A DNA stretch of 59,474 nucleotides. Origin: Candidatus Eisenbacteria bacterium. GTDB taxonomy: Bacteria; Orphanbacterota; Orphanbacteria; Orphanbacterales; Orphanbacteraceae. This document shows positions 34,649-44,600 of this stretch, piece by piece (within the stretch, counting starts at the first letter, position 1; every line of letters begins with the position of its first letter). Position numbers and translations under genes: made by a program. The stretch covers positions 1-59,474 of the forward strand of contig VGIW01000008.1 in the NCBI GenBank assembly GCA_016867715.1. The letters run 5' to 3'. A model generated the notes under the pieces. It was given only the letters and a program-made list of their open reading frames with translations. It was not told where the DNA came from and did no database searches.

Positions 34649-35995
34649 ATGAGAAGAATCGTCCTTGCGTGCATCTTCACTCCGATTCTCTTGTCGGTCG
34701 CCCAGCAGGCGAGCGCCGCTTCGGGAGGGGCCGCGCTCGGGGCGCATCCTTACGACAGCTACGAGACGCCGGAAGCGTGCGGGAGCTGCCACACCGATTT
34801 CTACGAACAGTGGAGGCAGGCGATGATGTCCCAGTGCTACACGCATCACTGGGACGAGATCGAGTACTTCCGTCTCGCCGTGCCGCACGCCGAGAAGGAC
34901 GAGAAGGTCGCCGAGGTCAAGGCGGGGTGCAACGGCTGCCACGCGCCGCTCTCGTTCGTCGCCGGAGACGTCCCTCCTCCGCGCCCCGAGAGAAACTCGC
35001 GCGCCAACGAATCGGTCTCCTGCGATTTCTGCCACACGATTTCGGGATTCGAGGGAGAGATTCCTTACAACTTCAACTGGATCACGAGTCCGGGACCCAA
35101 GAAGTTCGGACCGAAGCCGGGCCTCGAATCGCCGTACCACGGAACCGAAGAGAACGCGTTCATGCGCTCGGCGGAGTTCTGCGGAACCTGCCACAACGAG
35201 ATGAGCCCCTACGGCGCGTGGGTCAAGGCGACCCAGATCGAGTGGAAGGAAGGGCCGTACTCCGAGGAAGGCGTTCTTTGCCGGCACTGCCACATGCCGG
35301 CCGCCCGCGGCAAGAGCGCCGTGATGGCCGAGGAGGGGACGGTCGCGCAGCACCTCTTCCACGGGGCGCACGATCCGGGAAAGCTCGCGGGCGCTGTCGA
35401 GATCCGGATGCATCCCGAAACGCGCGAGGTCGACGTGCGCGACGCGGTCGTTCTCAAGGTGCAGCTCTTCAACGCGAAGGCCGGGCACAAGATCCCGACC
35501 GGATCGGTCGAGGACCGGATCGTTTGGCTCCATGTCGAGGCGATCGATTCGAAGGGCAAGGTCTACCACCTTCCGGTCGATCCGAAGAGCTTCGCCGGAG
35601 AGGAGTACACGATCGCTTCGGAGGTTCTCGCCTATCAAGACATGGGGATCGCGCTTGACATCCCGAATTTCAAGGGGGTCCCCCGAGACGGAATCCCCGT
35701 GGGCGACCGCATCTTTCGAATGCCGTACTTCGATCCTAAGGGCCGTATGACCATCCAGCAGTGGAACACCAAGTCGTTCGGCGTCGATTATCGGATCGGG
35801 CCGCGCGAAACGAAGATCGAAACCTTCACCTGGGAACCGCCCGAAGAGGTCGCGGTCGGTAAGGTGACCTTCCGCGCGGTCCTGAACTACCAGAAGCTCG
35901 TCGGGCCGGTCGCCGAGTTCCTCGGCGTTCCGCCCGAAGAGAGCGAGATCGTCCTCATCAACCAAGCGTCGACCTGGGTCGAGCTCTACGACTGA
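34649..35995 (+). CDS. periplasmic pentahaem c-type cytochrome
   Basis: 448 residues from the ATG at 34649 (AGGAGG upstream). Signal peptide to about residue 24. Five CxxCH haem sites at residues 44-48, 94-98, 125-129, 178-182 and 211-215, all in the N-terminal half; extra His residues (around YTHHWDE, AVPH, YHGT) could be distal ligands. The C-terminal half (about 225-448) has no haem site and is beta-rich, as in the cytochrome c554-like/multihaem family proteins that carry an Ig-like tail. It is expected to shuttle electrons in the periplasm. Followed 21 bases later by a haem-bearing beta-barrel gene, probably co-transcribed. Confidence 0.92.
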   Translation: MRRIVLACIFTPILLSVAQQASAASGGAALGAHPYDSYETPEACGSCHTDFYEQWRQAMMSQCYTHHWDEIEYFRLAVPHAEKDEKVAEVKAGCNGCHAPLSFVAGDVPPPRPERNSRANESVSCDFCHTISGFEGEIPYNFNWITSPGPKKFGPKPGLESPYHGTEENAFMRSAEFCGTCHNEMSPYGAWVKATQIEWKEGPYSEEGVLCRHCHMPAARGKSAVMAEEGTVAQHLFHGAHDPGKLAGAVEIRMHPETREVDVRDAVVLKVQLFNAKAGHKIPTGSVEDRIVWLHVEAIDSKGKVYHLPVDPKSFAGEEYTIASEVLAYQDMGIALDIPNFKGVPRDGIPVGDRIFRMPYFDPKGRMTIQQWNTKSFGVDYRIGPRETKIETFTWEPPEEVAVGKVTFRAVLNYQKLVGPVAEFLGVPPEESEIVLINQASTWVELYD

Positions 35996-36016
35996 CCCGG
36001 TCGAAGGGAGATCCTC

Positions 36017-37225
36017 ATGAACACGCCGGCGCGCATCGCGCATATCCCGCTTCTCTTCTTCGCCGCCCTCCTCGTCCTTCCCGATCCCGCCGCGGCGATC
36101 CCCGCCTTCGCGCGCCGCTACAAGATCTCGTGCAGCACATGCCACGCGCCGGCCCCGCGGCTTAACGACTACGGCGAGGAGTTCGCCGGAAACGGCTTCG
36201 TGATTCCGGAGGAAGAGAAGGCCCGCGACTACGTCTCGGAAGGGGACGAGTTGCTTTGGCTGAACCGCGACTTTCCGCTCGCCGTCCGCTTCGATGCGTA
36301 CGCGCTCTTCGACGAGGACCAACCGACCGAGAACGACCTCCAGATCCCTTGGGGCCTCAAGCTTCTTTCGGGGGGAGCGCTCTACAAGAACATCGGGTAC
36401 TACTTCTACTTCTACATGTCGGAGCGAGGAGAGGTGGCCGGCATCGAGGACGCGTACGTCCACTTCAACGACATCGGCGGGAGCGCGCTCGATCTCATGG
36501 TCGGCCAGTTCCAAACCTCCGACCCTCTCATGAAGAGGGAGCTTCGGCTCACGTTCGAGGATTACGAGATCTACCGGACGCGGATCGGCTTCTCGCGGAT
36601 CAACCTTACTTACGACCGCGGGATCCTGGCGACATACGGAATCGAGCGGACCGGAACCGACCTCGCGGCGATGATCGTGAACGGAAACGGCAGAGGCGAA
36701 GCGGACGAGAACAGGAAGTTCGATAACGACAAGCACAAGAACTTCGGGTTCCGCGCGCTTCAGAGCATCGGCGACCTCTTTTCGATCGGCCTCTTCGGGT
36801 ACTACGGCAAGGAGGAGTTCGCCGGCGATCGAACCGAAGGGACGGAATACGACGCGAACGAGGTCACGTACTGGGGACCCGACATCGGCATCGCCGCGGG
36901 ACCGCTCGCTCTCACCGGCCAATACCTCTTCCGCCGCGACACGAACCCATCGTTCGACGCTGCCTCTCCCGACGCTCTCCGCGATCTCGAGACCGAGGGG
37001 ATCGTCGCCGAGCTTGTCCTCGCCCCGTTCGGCGAGCGTTCGCGGACGCACTACACGGCGCTCTACAACCGGGTCGCCACCGATTGCTGTCACGGCGACT
37101 ACGAAACGGTCACCGGCGGCGCGACCTACCTTCTCGCCCGCAACCTCCGGCTCCTCGGCGAGTACGCGTACGATTTCGAGGAGGAGCGAAGCCGCACGGT
37201 CGTGGGGATCGTCTCGGCGTTCTGA
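36017..37225 (+). CDS. outer-membrane beta-barrel with an N-terminal c-type haem site
   Basis: 402 residues. Signal peptide cleaved near AAAIPAF, then FARRYKISCSTCHAP (one CxxCH at residues 39-43), then a long series of amphipathic beta strands with alternate aromatic residues, ending in VVGIVSAF with a terminal Phe. The barrel part resembles porin-like proteins of extracellular electron-transfer loci. A haem fused to the periplasmic end of a porin could pass electrons between the neighbouring pentahaem cytochrome and the outer face. No outer-surface cytochrome is encoded next to it, so the conduit role is inferred. GAAGGGAG precedes the ATG. Confidence 0.82.
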   Translation: MNTPARIAHIPLLFFAALLVLPDPAAAIPAFARRYKISCSTCHAPAPRLNDYGEEFAGNGFVIPEEEKARDYVSEGDELLWLNRDFPLAVRFDAYALFDEDQPTENDLQIPWGLKLLSGGALYKNIGYYFYFYMSERGEVAGIEDAYVHFNDIGGSALDLMVGQFQTSDPLMKRELRLTFEDYEIYRTRIGFSRINLTYDRGILATYGIERTGTDLAAMIVNGNGRGEADENRKFDNDKHKNFGFRALQSIGDLFSIGLFGYYGKEEFAGDRTEGTEYDANEVTYWGPDIGIAAGPLALTGQYLFRRDTNPSFDAASPDALRDLETEGIVAELVLAPFGERSRTHYTALYNRVATDCCHGDYETVTGGATYLLARNLRLLGEYAYDFEEERSRTVVGIVSAF

Positions 37226-37314
37226 CCCCGGCCAACGGTCCGAGACCGTGCTGTCTGATCGCTTTGAACGTTATAGCCTCGGCTCAGCTCCAGGCCCTGC
37301 ATCTCGTCAAGCAT

Positions 37315-37334
37315 TGCAACCTATTTAATTCAAC
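37315..37334 (+). other. AT-rich intergenic motif, copy 1 (TGCAAC-TATT-TCAAC)
   Basis: TGCAACCTATTTAATTCAAC at 37315-37334. A closely similar block occurs at 40748-40768 upstream of the OmpA lipoprotein gene. Both are preceded by a GCCC-T-TGCAT block about 15-25 bases upstream. They are among the few AT-rich stretches in this GC-rich window. Confidence 0.4.
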
Positions 37335-37370
37335 CTAGTTACACGCTACGCGCCCCCTGCCGTTTTCCCC

Positions 37371-37399
37371 TTGCGCGATTCTCCCTTCTTGAGTAGTAT
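37371..37399 (+). promoter_or_regulatory. candidate promoter of the DUF4397 lipoprotein gene
   Basis: TTGCGC (37371-37376), 17-base spacer, TAGTAT (37394-37399). A hairpin TCCCGAG/CTCGGGA (37449-37469) lies in the predicted leader before the ATG at 37489. The rest of the 37226-37488 gap holds no gene, only the AT-rich motif listed separately. Confidence 0.45.
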
Positions 37400-37488
37400 G
37401 AACGATATGCACGTTAATGCACTGCCCGCTTCGGTAAGAGGATCGAGCTCCCGAGAAGGAACCTCGGGAAGAGGAAAGGAAGGGTGAG

Positions 37489-38902
37489 ATGAGAAATCAG
37501 TGGATGGGAAGGATGGCGGTTTTCTTCTTGATGCCGGCAATCGCGCTTTTCGCGGCGGGTTGCGGGGATAACGACGACAACGGGACCGGACATGGGCGAG
37601 GGCGCCCTCCTCCGGGTCGTGCACGCCTCGCCCGACGCGCCGGGGGTGGATGTGTACGCCGAGGGGGTGGCGACACCCCTAGTGAGCGGGCTGACGTACG
37701 GAGAAGCGAGCACCTATCTCGCGATCGATCCGGGGACCTACAACATTCAGCTTCGGCCGGCCGGCGCGCCGTCCGGTTCGGCCTCCGTGTATCAAACCGG
37801 AAACCTGACCCTCTCCGATGGGGACACGATCACGGCGGTCGCCGTCGGGCTTCTCGCCCCCGGAAGCGCCGGCCAGGCGTTCCGCGTTCTCGCTCTCGGC
37901 GAGGGGTTCGCGAACCCGGGCTCGGGGAACGCCGCGGTGCGGATCGTCCACGGCTCCCCGGACGCCCCGACGGTCCCGATCGACGTCGGCGCCGACGGCA
38001 CTCCGGAGATCGCCGCGCTCGATCGGTTCGCCGACACGGGCGCGGCCGGGATCGCTCTTCCCGTCGGCCAGGCGATCCGCATCACCATCTGGGCGGGGAG
38101 CCCTCTTGCGCGGGTCACGTCGTTCACGACTCCGGCGCTTCCGGAGGGAGCAGAGCTCTTCGTGATCGCTACCGGTCTCTTGGCCGACCTGCCGCGCGAG
38201 GAGAACGCCTTCAGCCTGCTCGCGATCGGGCCGAGCGGCGCCATCGGCTTCATTCCCCAGGACCCGACGGTCTTCGCTTTGCACGCCTCGCCGGACGCGC
38301 CGACGGTCGACATCTACGCGGGCGGCGCTCTTCTCATCGACGACCTCTCGTTCGGGGACCTCTCCGGAGCCGTCCAGGTCCCGCCGGGAAGCTACAACCT
38401 CGAGTTCCGCGTCGCAACGAGCGGCCAGACGGCCGCCACCCTTTCCACCCCGGCCCTCGAGGCGGGGGAGCGGTATCTCGCGGTCGCGACCGGATTCGCG
38501 GGTCAGGGGAGCCTCACGCTTCTTCCGGCGCGGGACGACCTCCTGGAGACCGCTGGGGGAGCCCGCGTGGCCGTCGTTCACGCCTCGCCCGACGCGCCGG
38601 CCGTCGATGTCGGTGTCGTTTCCGGGTCGGCGTTCACCCCGATCGCCGACTTCACGGGGCTCGCGTACGGAGATGTTTCGCCGTCCCAGGGGACGTCGGT
38701 CCCGGCGGCGTCGCTCACGCTCGGCGTGGCCGCGACCGGTCAGCCCTCTCCGGTCGCTACGTTCGGTGTGACGACCTCCGCCGGCCTTCGGGCGTTTGCG
38801 GTCGCGGCCGGATCACTCGCGGGGTCCGGAGAATCCTTCCACCTCGTTCTCGTCGTCGCGAGCGTTTTCCCCTGGACGAGCGCGGAAGTCCTTCCGAACT
38901 AA
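37489..38902 (+). CDS. DUF4397-repeat lipoprotein, frameshifted after the signal peptide
   Basis: The ATG at 37489 (AAGGGTGAG upstream) opens a clear lipoprotein signal, VFFLMPAIALFAAGCGDNDD, but the domain frame begins one frame away at about 37592 and runs to the TAA at 38900-38902. The two would join if one G were removed in the CATGGGCGAG region. The body has four DUF4397 repeats, each opening with a variant of VVHASPDAPGVDVY (near 37613, 37940, 38280 and 38575), about 110 residues apart. Such repeats form cell-surface or periplasmic beta-sandwiches of unknown function. Either an assembly error, a pseudogene, or a protein made without its signal from the internal ATG. Confidence 0.82.
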
Positions 38903-38927
38903 ATCTTCATGTGTCTATCAATGAACA

Positions 38928-38957
38928 CGGGCCGGCGTCTTTCGGGGCGCCGGCCCG
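38928..38957. terminator. bidirectional intrinsic terminator
   Basis: Perfect 10-bp stem CGGGCCGGCG / CGCCGGCCCG with a 10-base loop, TTT on the plus-strand side. It sits between the end of the DUF4397 gene and the end of the convergent redoxin gene and can serve both. Confidence 0.85.
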
Positions 38958-38991
38958 TTTCGACAAGAAGACGCGGAGCATGCCCGGGCCG

Positions 38992-39651
38992 TTACTTGTG
39001 TTCTCCTGCCGCGTACTTGACGCTGCATCCGTACGGCTTCGTTTCGCGCACCGAGATCGTCCGATTTCCCATGCATTGCTCGAGGGCGACCCGGACATAG
39101 TTGATCGATCCGAGGGTTCCTACGCTCGGATCGTCGTCCAGGGCGCCCCGATAGATCAGCGTGCCGTCCAAACAGATCACGAACACATGGGGCGTCGTCT
39201 TTGCCTTGTAGAGCCGACCCACCTCGCCCGATTCGTCGATGAGGATCGGATACGGAAGCCCGAACTCCTCTTTCGCGCGGCGGTTCTTCTCGAGACCGTG
39301 CCCCTGCATCCCCGGCGCGCTCGAGTTGATCGCGAAGAAGAAGACATCGTCCTTCATCGCGTCGTACAGATCGTTCATCGTCTTGTTCGCCTGATGATGC
39401 TTCTTGATGAACGGGCATTCCGGATTGAACCACTCGAGCACGACCATCTTCTTGCCGATGGAATCGCTCAGGCGATGCTCGATGCCGTCCGTGTCCTTCA
39501 GGGTGAAGCCGGGCACCTTCGCGCCGAGCGCGATCGGCGCGGGCGGTTCCTTCACCTCCTTCTCCTTCGGCGAGCAGGCGAGGATCAAGACCGCCGCGAG
39601 CGCGGTCGCGAGCGTGAGCGATCCCGAGCGGGGCCATCTCCACCGGGACAT
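38992..39651 (-). CDS. redoxin (AhpC/TSA-like thioredoxin-fold) lipoprotein
   Basis: 219 residues with GGGAGG upstream of the ATG. Lipobox near LAAVLILACSPKEK. The thioredoxin-fold core shows ALGAKVPGFTLKDTDG, then VVLEWFNPECPFIKKHH with a single reactive-type Cys (CPF rather than CxxC), and TPHVFVICLDGTLIYRG with the cis-Pro loop. This ECPF(I/V)KKH subgroup of periplasmic redoxins is widespread and poorly characterised. Two further Cys sit near the C-terminus. Nineteen bases downstream of a DsbD-alpha-like lipoprotein gene, so the pair probably handles thiol redox outside the inner membrane. Confidence 0.88.
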   Translation of the reverse strand: MSRWRWPRSGSLTLATALAAVLILACSPKEKEVKEPPAPIALGAKVPGFTLKDTDGIEHRLSDSIGKKMVVLEWFNPECPFIKKHHQANKTMNDLYDAMKDDVFFFAINSSAPGMQGHGLEKNRRAKEEFGLPYPILIDESGEVGRLYKAKTTPHVFVICLDGTLIYRGALDDDPSVGTLGSINYVRVALEQCMGNRTISVRETKPYGCSVKYAAGEHK

Positions 39652-39670
39652 GAAAGCCGCCTCCCTTGCG

Positions 39671-40522
39671 TCAGTCTGAAGCCCCGTCTTCCGTGAGCGC
39701 GGAGTTCACTTCATAGAACGCCGCGGGGCTTCGAGCGTTGGTGCGAATCTCGATGACACCGCTTGCGGGACCGACTCCGCTCTCCGTTCGGCGAAAACGG
39801 AGCGCGAGCAGCCCTCGATCGGAAACAGCATCCGCGATCGGATCGGCGAGCTCGCCGCAATCCGCCGCGGGAAAGAACGCCACCCGGTCGTCCTCCCCGG
39901 CCCGAACGATGAACCGATCGTCCTCCCAGCGCGCGCGCACTCCGGGATGCGTGTCCGGGAGCGGAACGGGAATCGAGAGCCGCACTCGGCGGAAGAGACC
40001 CGCGTCCAAGGAGAGCGAAGCCTGCTCCCCGGCTCTCGACACGGGGAGAATGAGCGCGGCGGTATCCGTCCCGGCGACGCACGCCTCGCGGCAGGCAACC
40101 CACCTCGCCGTGCAGCGGAACTCCGCGAGATCTCTGGAAGAGAAGTCCTCGCGAACCCGGAACGGAACGATCACGAGAGCATCCTCGCGGTACACGTGAT
40201 CGAGAATCCCCCCGGGGGAGACGAGGCGCTCGGGAGCGGGCCAGAGCATCTCTCCGGCCTCGCACCCGTCGGGCGCATCCACGCGGATCTCGAGCGGGGC
40301 GCCCGAGTCGCTTCTCCCCTTCCAGTACACATGCCAACCCTCCGCCAAGTCGACGACGATCCCAAGGTGGAGCGTCCCTCCGGAAACGACGGACGACTCA
40401 TTCGCGACGAGGCGGATCCGGACGGGCGTCTCCTCGCCGTCGCGGACCCCCTCCCGACAAGAGGCGAAGGCAAGAATCGCGGCGACGAGAACGGCGCGGA
40501 GCATGCGGTACCGGACACCCAT
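39671..40522 (-). CDS. DsbD N-terminal (DsbC-like)-domain lipoprotein
   Basis: 283 residues from the ATG at 40522. Lipoprotein-type signal LVAAILAFASCREG. The mature part matches the DsbD-alpha/PF11412-type domain: SGGTLHLGIVVDLAEGWHVYWKG, PLEIRVDAPDGC, IVPFRVRED and the Cys-bearing WVACREACVAGTD (family pattern WxxCxxxC). DsbD's TM and C-terminal thioredoxin parts are absent, so this is a stand-alone periplasmic domain that may receive electrons from elsewhere or act with the redoxin encoded downstream. A short leader follows a good promoter. Confidence 0.85.
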   Translation of the reverse strand: MGVRYRMLRAVLVAAILAFASCREGVRDGEETPVRIRLVANESSVVSGGTLHLGIVVDLAEGWHVYWKGRSDSGAPLEIRVDAPDGCEAGEMLWPAPERLVSPGGILDHVYREDALVIVPFRVREDFSSRDLAEFRCTARWVACREACVAGTDTAALILPVSRAGEQASLSLDAGLFRRVRLSIPVPLPDTHPGVRARWEDDRFIVRAGEDDRVAFFPAADCGELADPIADAVSDRGLLALRFRRTESGVGPASGVIEIRTNARSPAAFYEVNSALTEDGASD

Positions 40523-40542
40523 GGGAACCCCCCGCTCCCACC

Positions 40543-40571
40543 ATTGTAATTGATTCTTCAAACTCGGTCCA
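40543..40571 (-). promoter_or_regulatory. candidate promoter of the DsbD-alpha-like/redoxin operon
   Basis: On the minus strand: TGGACC (40571-40566), 17-base spacer, TACAAT (40548-40543). The predicted start near 40536 gives a short leader to the ATG at 40522. Confidence 0.55.
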
Positions 40572-40747
40572 CCGAACTGCCCGGGGGGCTCTCGTCGGGC
40601 ACGGAGGAGGGGCCCCGCGAGGAGAGAAGCCCCCCGAGCGAGCGGAAGCGTTCTCGAAGCCGGCTTCTTCCCGCCTCGCGTTCCTCGTTTCCGCGCGCCG
40701 GGGCGAATGGTGGATCGGAAGCCGAGCGCCCTTGCATGGGGCGATAC

Positions 40748-40792
40748 TGCAACTTATTGATCATCAACGTGTTGTACTGGAAAACCCCCAGC
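40748..40792 (+). promoter_or_regulatory. AT-rich motif copy 2 and possible sigma54-type element before ompA-like gene
   Basis: The motif at 40748-40768 (TGCAACTTATTGATCATCAAC) repeats copy 1. Ten bases later TGG (40778-40780) and GC (40791-40792) are spaced exactly as the -24 GG and -12 GC of sigma54 promoters, although the intervening consensus is poor. The rest of 40572-40892 shows no gene. Confidence 0.3.
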
Positions 40793-40892
40793 GGAGAGAG
40801 GATCAATTGCGCCGCGGCGCTCCATGCGGTACATTCGGGAACCGAGCGGGAGGCCGAATGAGTCCCCCGTCCCCAACGAAGGAGGTTGAACT

Positions 40893-41561
40893 ATGAAGAA
40901 AGCGATCGTCGTGCTTCTGGCGGGAAGCCTGATCGTCGGCGCGTTCGGCTGCACGATGTCGAGAGCTCAGAAGGGCGCCGCGCTCGGCGGCACGACCGGC
41001 GCGGTGATCGGCGGGATCATCGGCAAGAGGGCCGGAAACACCGCGGCCGGCGCGATCGTCGGCGCCGCGGTCGGCGGCACGACCGGCGCCATCATCGGCA
41101 AGTACATGGACGAACAGGCGGCCGAGATGGAGAAGAACCTCGATGGCGTCAACGTCGAGCGGGTCGGCGAGGGGATTCTCCTCACCTTCGAATCGGGCAT
41201 TCTTTTCGACGTCAACAAAGCGGAACTCCGGCCGCTGGCGCAAGAGAACCTGAAGAAGATGGCGGGGATCCTGAACGAGTACGAGGACACGAACATCCGG
41301 ATCGAGGGGCACACGGACTCGGACGGAAGCGAGGAACACAACCAGAAGCTTTCCGAGCGGCGCGCGCAGTCGGTGGCGAATTACCTCACGGAACTCGGCG
41401 TCGCGCGCTCCCGGATGACGATCGTCGGCTACGGCGAGATGCGTCCCGTGTACGACAACTCGACCCCAGAGGGGAAGCAGGCGAACCGCCGCGTCGAGGT
41501 CGCGATCACCGCGAACGAGGAGCTGAAGCAAAGCGCAGAGTCGGAAGCCGGAAAGAGCTGA
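40893..41561 (+). CDS. OmpA-family peptidoglycan-binding lipoprotein with glycine-zipper region
   Basis: 222 residues, GGAGG before the ATG. Lipobox LIVGAFGCTM. Residues about 30-75 form a glycine-zipper (GGTTGAVIGGIIGKRAG repeated as GGTTGAIIGKYM), usual in YiaD-like proteins. The C-terminal OmpA domain (about 95-212) has FDVNKAELRP, IRIEGHTDSDGSEEHNQKLS, RRAQSVANYL and the Asp/Arg peptidoglycan-binding positions. It tethers the outer membrane to the cell wall. Monocistronic by appearance; the pullulanase gene starts 104 bases later. Confidence 0.95.
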   Translation: MKKAIVVLLAGSLIVGAFGCTMSRAQKGAALGGTTGAVIGGIIGKRAGNTAAGAIVGAAVGGTTGAIIGKYMDEQAAEMEKNLDGVNVERVGEGILLTFESGILFDVNKAELRPLAQENLKKMAGILNEYEDTNIRIEGHTDSDGSEEHNQKLSERRAQSVANYLTELGVARSRMTIVGYGEMRPVYDNSTPEGKQANRRVEVAITANEELKQSAESEAGKS

Positions 41562-41665
41562 TCGCCGCGCCGCAGCAGCGATCGAACCCGCATGCTTCCT
41601 TTCGGCCCGCCGTGCGGATCGCCGGCGGGCCGTTTCTCACCGAACCACAGAAAGGACCCGATGCC

Positions 41666-44600
41666 GTGTATCGTTTCCCCTTCCTCCAGGCGGCTCTTCT
41701 CGTGACCGCGCTCTTCGGAGCCGCGGGCGCGGAAGAGGTGACGTTTCGCTACGTTCCGTTCGATGGAGAGCAAGTGACGAGCGTTTCCTTGAGAGGTTCG
41801 ATGAATAACTGGGGGGAGACTCCCCTCGCCCGCGGGGCGGACGGAACCTGGTCCGTCACGATCGAGCTCGCGCCCGGAGAGCATGCGTACAAGTTCTTCA
41901 TCAACGGTCAATGGCCGAAGAATATGGAAACGGATCACGACGGAGAGCCGATCGACGCGGAAGCGGCGAGTTACGTCGACGACAGCTATGGGGGACAGAA
42001 CGCCGTGCGAGTCGTCGGGCGAGCTCCTGCGCCTGAGGCGCGCGCGCTTCCGTCCGCTCCGCCTCTCGAAGAGGGGAAGGCTCGAATCCGCTACCACCGC
42101 CCGGACCGATCGTACGGCGGATGGGGTCTTCACGTCTGGGAGGACGCGAGGGAGAGCGTGACCTGGGACTCCCCTCTCCCTCCGACCGGCGAGGATTCGT
42201 TCGGGCCCTACTGGGATGTTCGTCTTCAGCCGAACGCCGCGAAGGTCGGCTTCATCGTCCACAAGGGGGACCAGAAGGATCCGGGGCCGGACATGTTCCT
42301 CGTTCTTGCCGATCACGGGCGCGAGATCTGGCTCGTCTCCGGAAGCCCCATCCTTCACACGACCCCGCCGGATGTCGCCGGCCTCGCCTTCGGCGATCTC
42401 GGACGATCCCAAGCGCATTGGGTCTCGGCCCGCACGATCGTGTGGAAGGGATCCGGCAAGAGCGGCGAGAGCTACCGTCTTCACTACGCGGCGGACGGGA
42501 AGCTCGAGGTGACCGCCGGAGGAGTTCTCGGAGGCGAGTCGATCGCGCTCGTTCCCGATCCGGACGATCTCGCGCCCGAGATCCGCGAACGCTTCCCTCA
42601 TCTCGGGAGGCGCGGAGGGCTTCGGATCGCGGACACGGATCTTCCGAAGGTTCCGGAGATCTTGAAGTGCCGCGTCGCGATCTCGGTTTCCGGAACGGAT
42701 GGGAAGCTCCGCGACGCGACCGGCATCCAGATCCCCGGCGTCCTCGACGACCTCTTCCGCACCGACCGCCCCCTCGGCGTGATCTGGGAAGACGGCACCC
42801 CTTCGCTCGCGCTCTGGGCCCCGACGGCGCGCTCCGTGACGCTTCACCTGTACTCCTCGCCTCGAGGACCCCACGGAGAACGGACAATCCCGATGACAGC
42901 CGAGGGGGGCGTGTGGACCGCGGCCGGCGCGCCCGATTGGAAAGGCCTATACTATTTATATGAAGTGGACGTCTACGCGCCGGCGACGGGAAGAATCGAA
43001 CGCAATCTCGTCACCGACCCGTATTCGCGCAGCCTCTCGATGAACAGCACGCGCTCGCAGATCGTCGACATGAACGACCCGGCGCTCAAGCCCGAAGGAT
43101 GGGGAGAGCTCGCGAAGCCGCATCTCGCGGGTCCCGAGGAGATCGTCCTCTATGAGCTCCACGTGCGGGACTTCAGCGCGAGCGATCCGGCGGTCCTCGA
43201 CGAACACCGCGGGACGTTCCTCGCGTTCGCGGACGAATCGAACGGCACGAGGCATCTCCGCCTCCTCGCCGAGGCGGGGGTGACCCACGTCCACCTTCTC
43301 CCCGTCTTCGATCTCGCGACGATCAACGAAAACAAGAGCGAGTGGAAAAGCCCGGGCGATCTCTCCCTGTTCCCGCCCGACTCGGAGAAGCAGCAGGAGG
43401 CGATCTCCGCGATCAAGGACGCGGACGGCTACAACTGGGGCTACGATCCGCTCCATTTCGGCGTTCCCGAGGGGAGCTACTCGACCGACCCGGACGGACC
43501 CGCGCGCATCCTTGAGTTCCGCCGCATGGTGCAGGCCCTCGCGGGGATGGGGCTCCGCGTCGTGATGGACGTCGTGTACAACCACACGCACGCGAGCGGA
43601 CAGGACCCGCGCTCGGTCTTCGATCGGATCGTTCCCGGCTACTACCACAGGCTGAACGCCGACGGGCGCGTCGAGACGAGCACCTGCTGCGCGAACACCG
43701 CGAGCGAGCATTACATGATGGAGCGCTTCCTGATCGACGACCTCGTCCACTGGACGACGAACTATAAGATCGACGGGTTTCGTTTCGACCTCATGGGCCA
43801 TCACATGAGAAGCAACCTCGTGAAGGCGAACGAGCGCCTCGCGTCGCTCACGCCGGAGAAGGACGGCGTGGACGGATCGAAGATCTACATCTACGGCGAG
43901 GGATGGAACTTCGGCGAGGTCGCCGACGGAAAGCGGGGCGTGAACGCGACGCAAATGAACATGTACGGGACCGGCGTCGGGACGTTCAACGACCGAATGC
44001 GCGACGCGGTCCGAGGCGGGAGTCCGTTCGGGGACGCGCGCGACCAGGGATTCGCCACCGGGCTCTTCCTCGATCCGAACGGATGGAACGGCTCGGGGCC
44101 GGCCGAGCGGGAGAGGCTCCTCGACGCGGCGGATCGAATCCGGATCGGGCTCGCGGGGAACCTCAGGGACTATCGGTTCGCCGCGCATGACGGACGCGAG
44201 ACGCGAGGCGGCGACTATGCGTCCGTCGGGTACGCGAAGAACCCGATCGAGACGATCAACTACGTCTCCGCGCACGACAACCAGACTCTCTTCGACAAGA
44301 TCGTCGCGGCCGCTCCGCCGGGTGCGCCCGCCGCCGATCGCATCCGCATGCGGAACCTCGCGATCGATCTCGCCGCGCTTGGGCAGGGGATTCCCTTCTT
44401 CCACGCGGGAGTCGAGATCCTTCGCTCGAAGTCGTTCGACAACGACAGCTACAACTCGGGCGATTGGTTCAACCGTCTGGATTTCACGTATGAGACGAAC
44501 AACTTCGGCGCGGGACTCCCGCCCGCCGAGAAGAACCGCGACCGCTGGAACCTTATGCGTCCGCTGCTCGGGCGCGCGGACCTTCGGCCGAATCGCGAGG

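Noticed and set aside
40886-41665. Continuous open frame linking the OmpA gene region to the pullulanase
   Set aside because: It overlaps the OmpA lipoprotein gene out of frame; the pullulanase signal peptide begins at the GTG at 41666.
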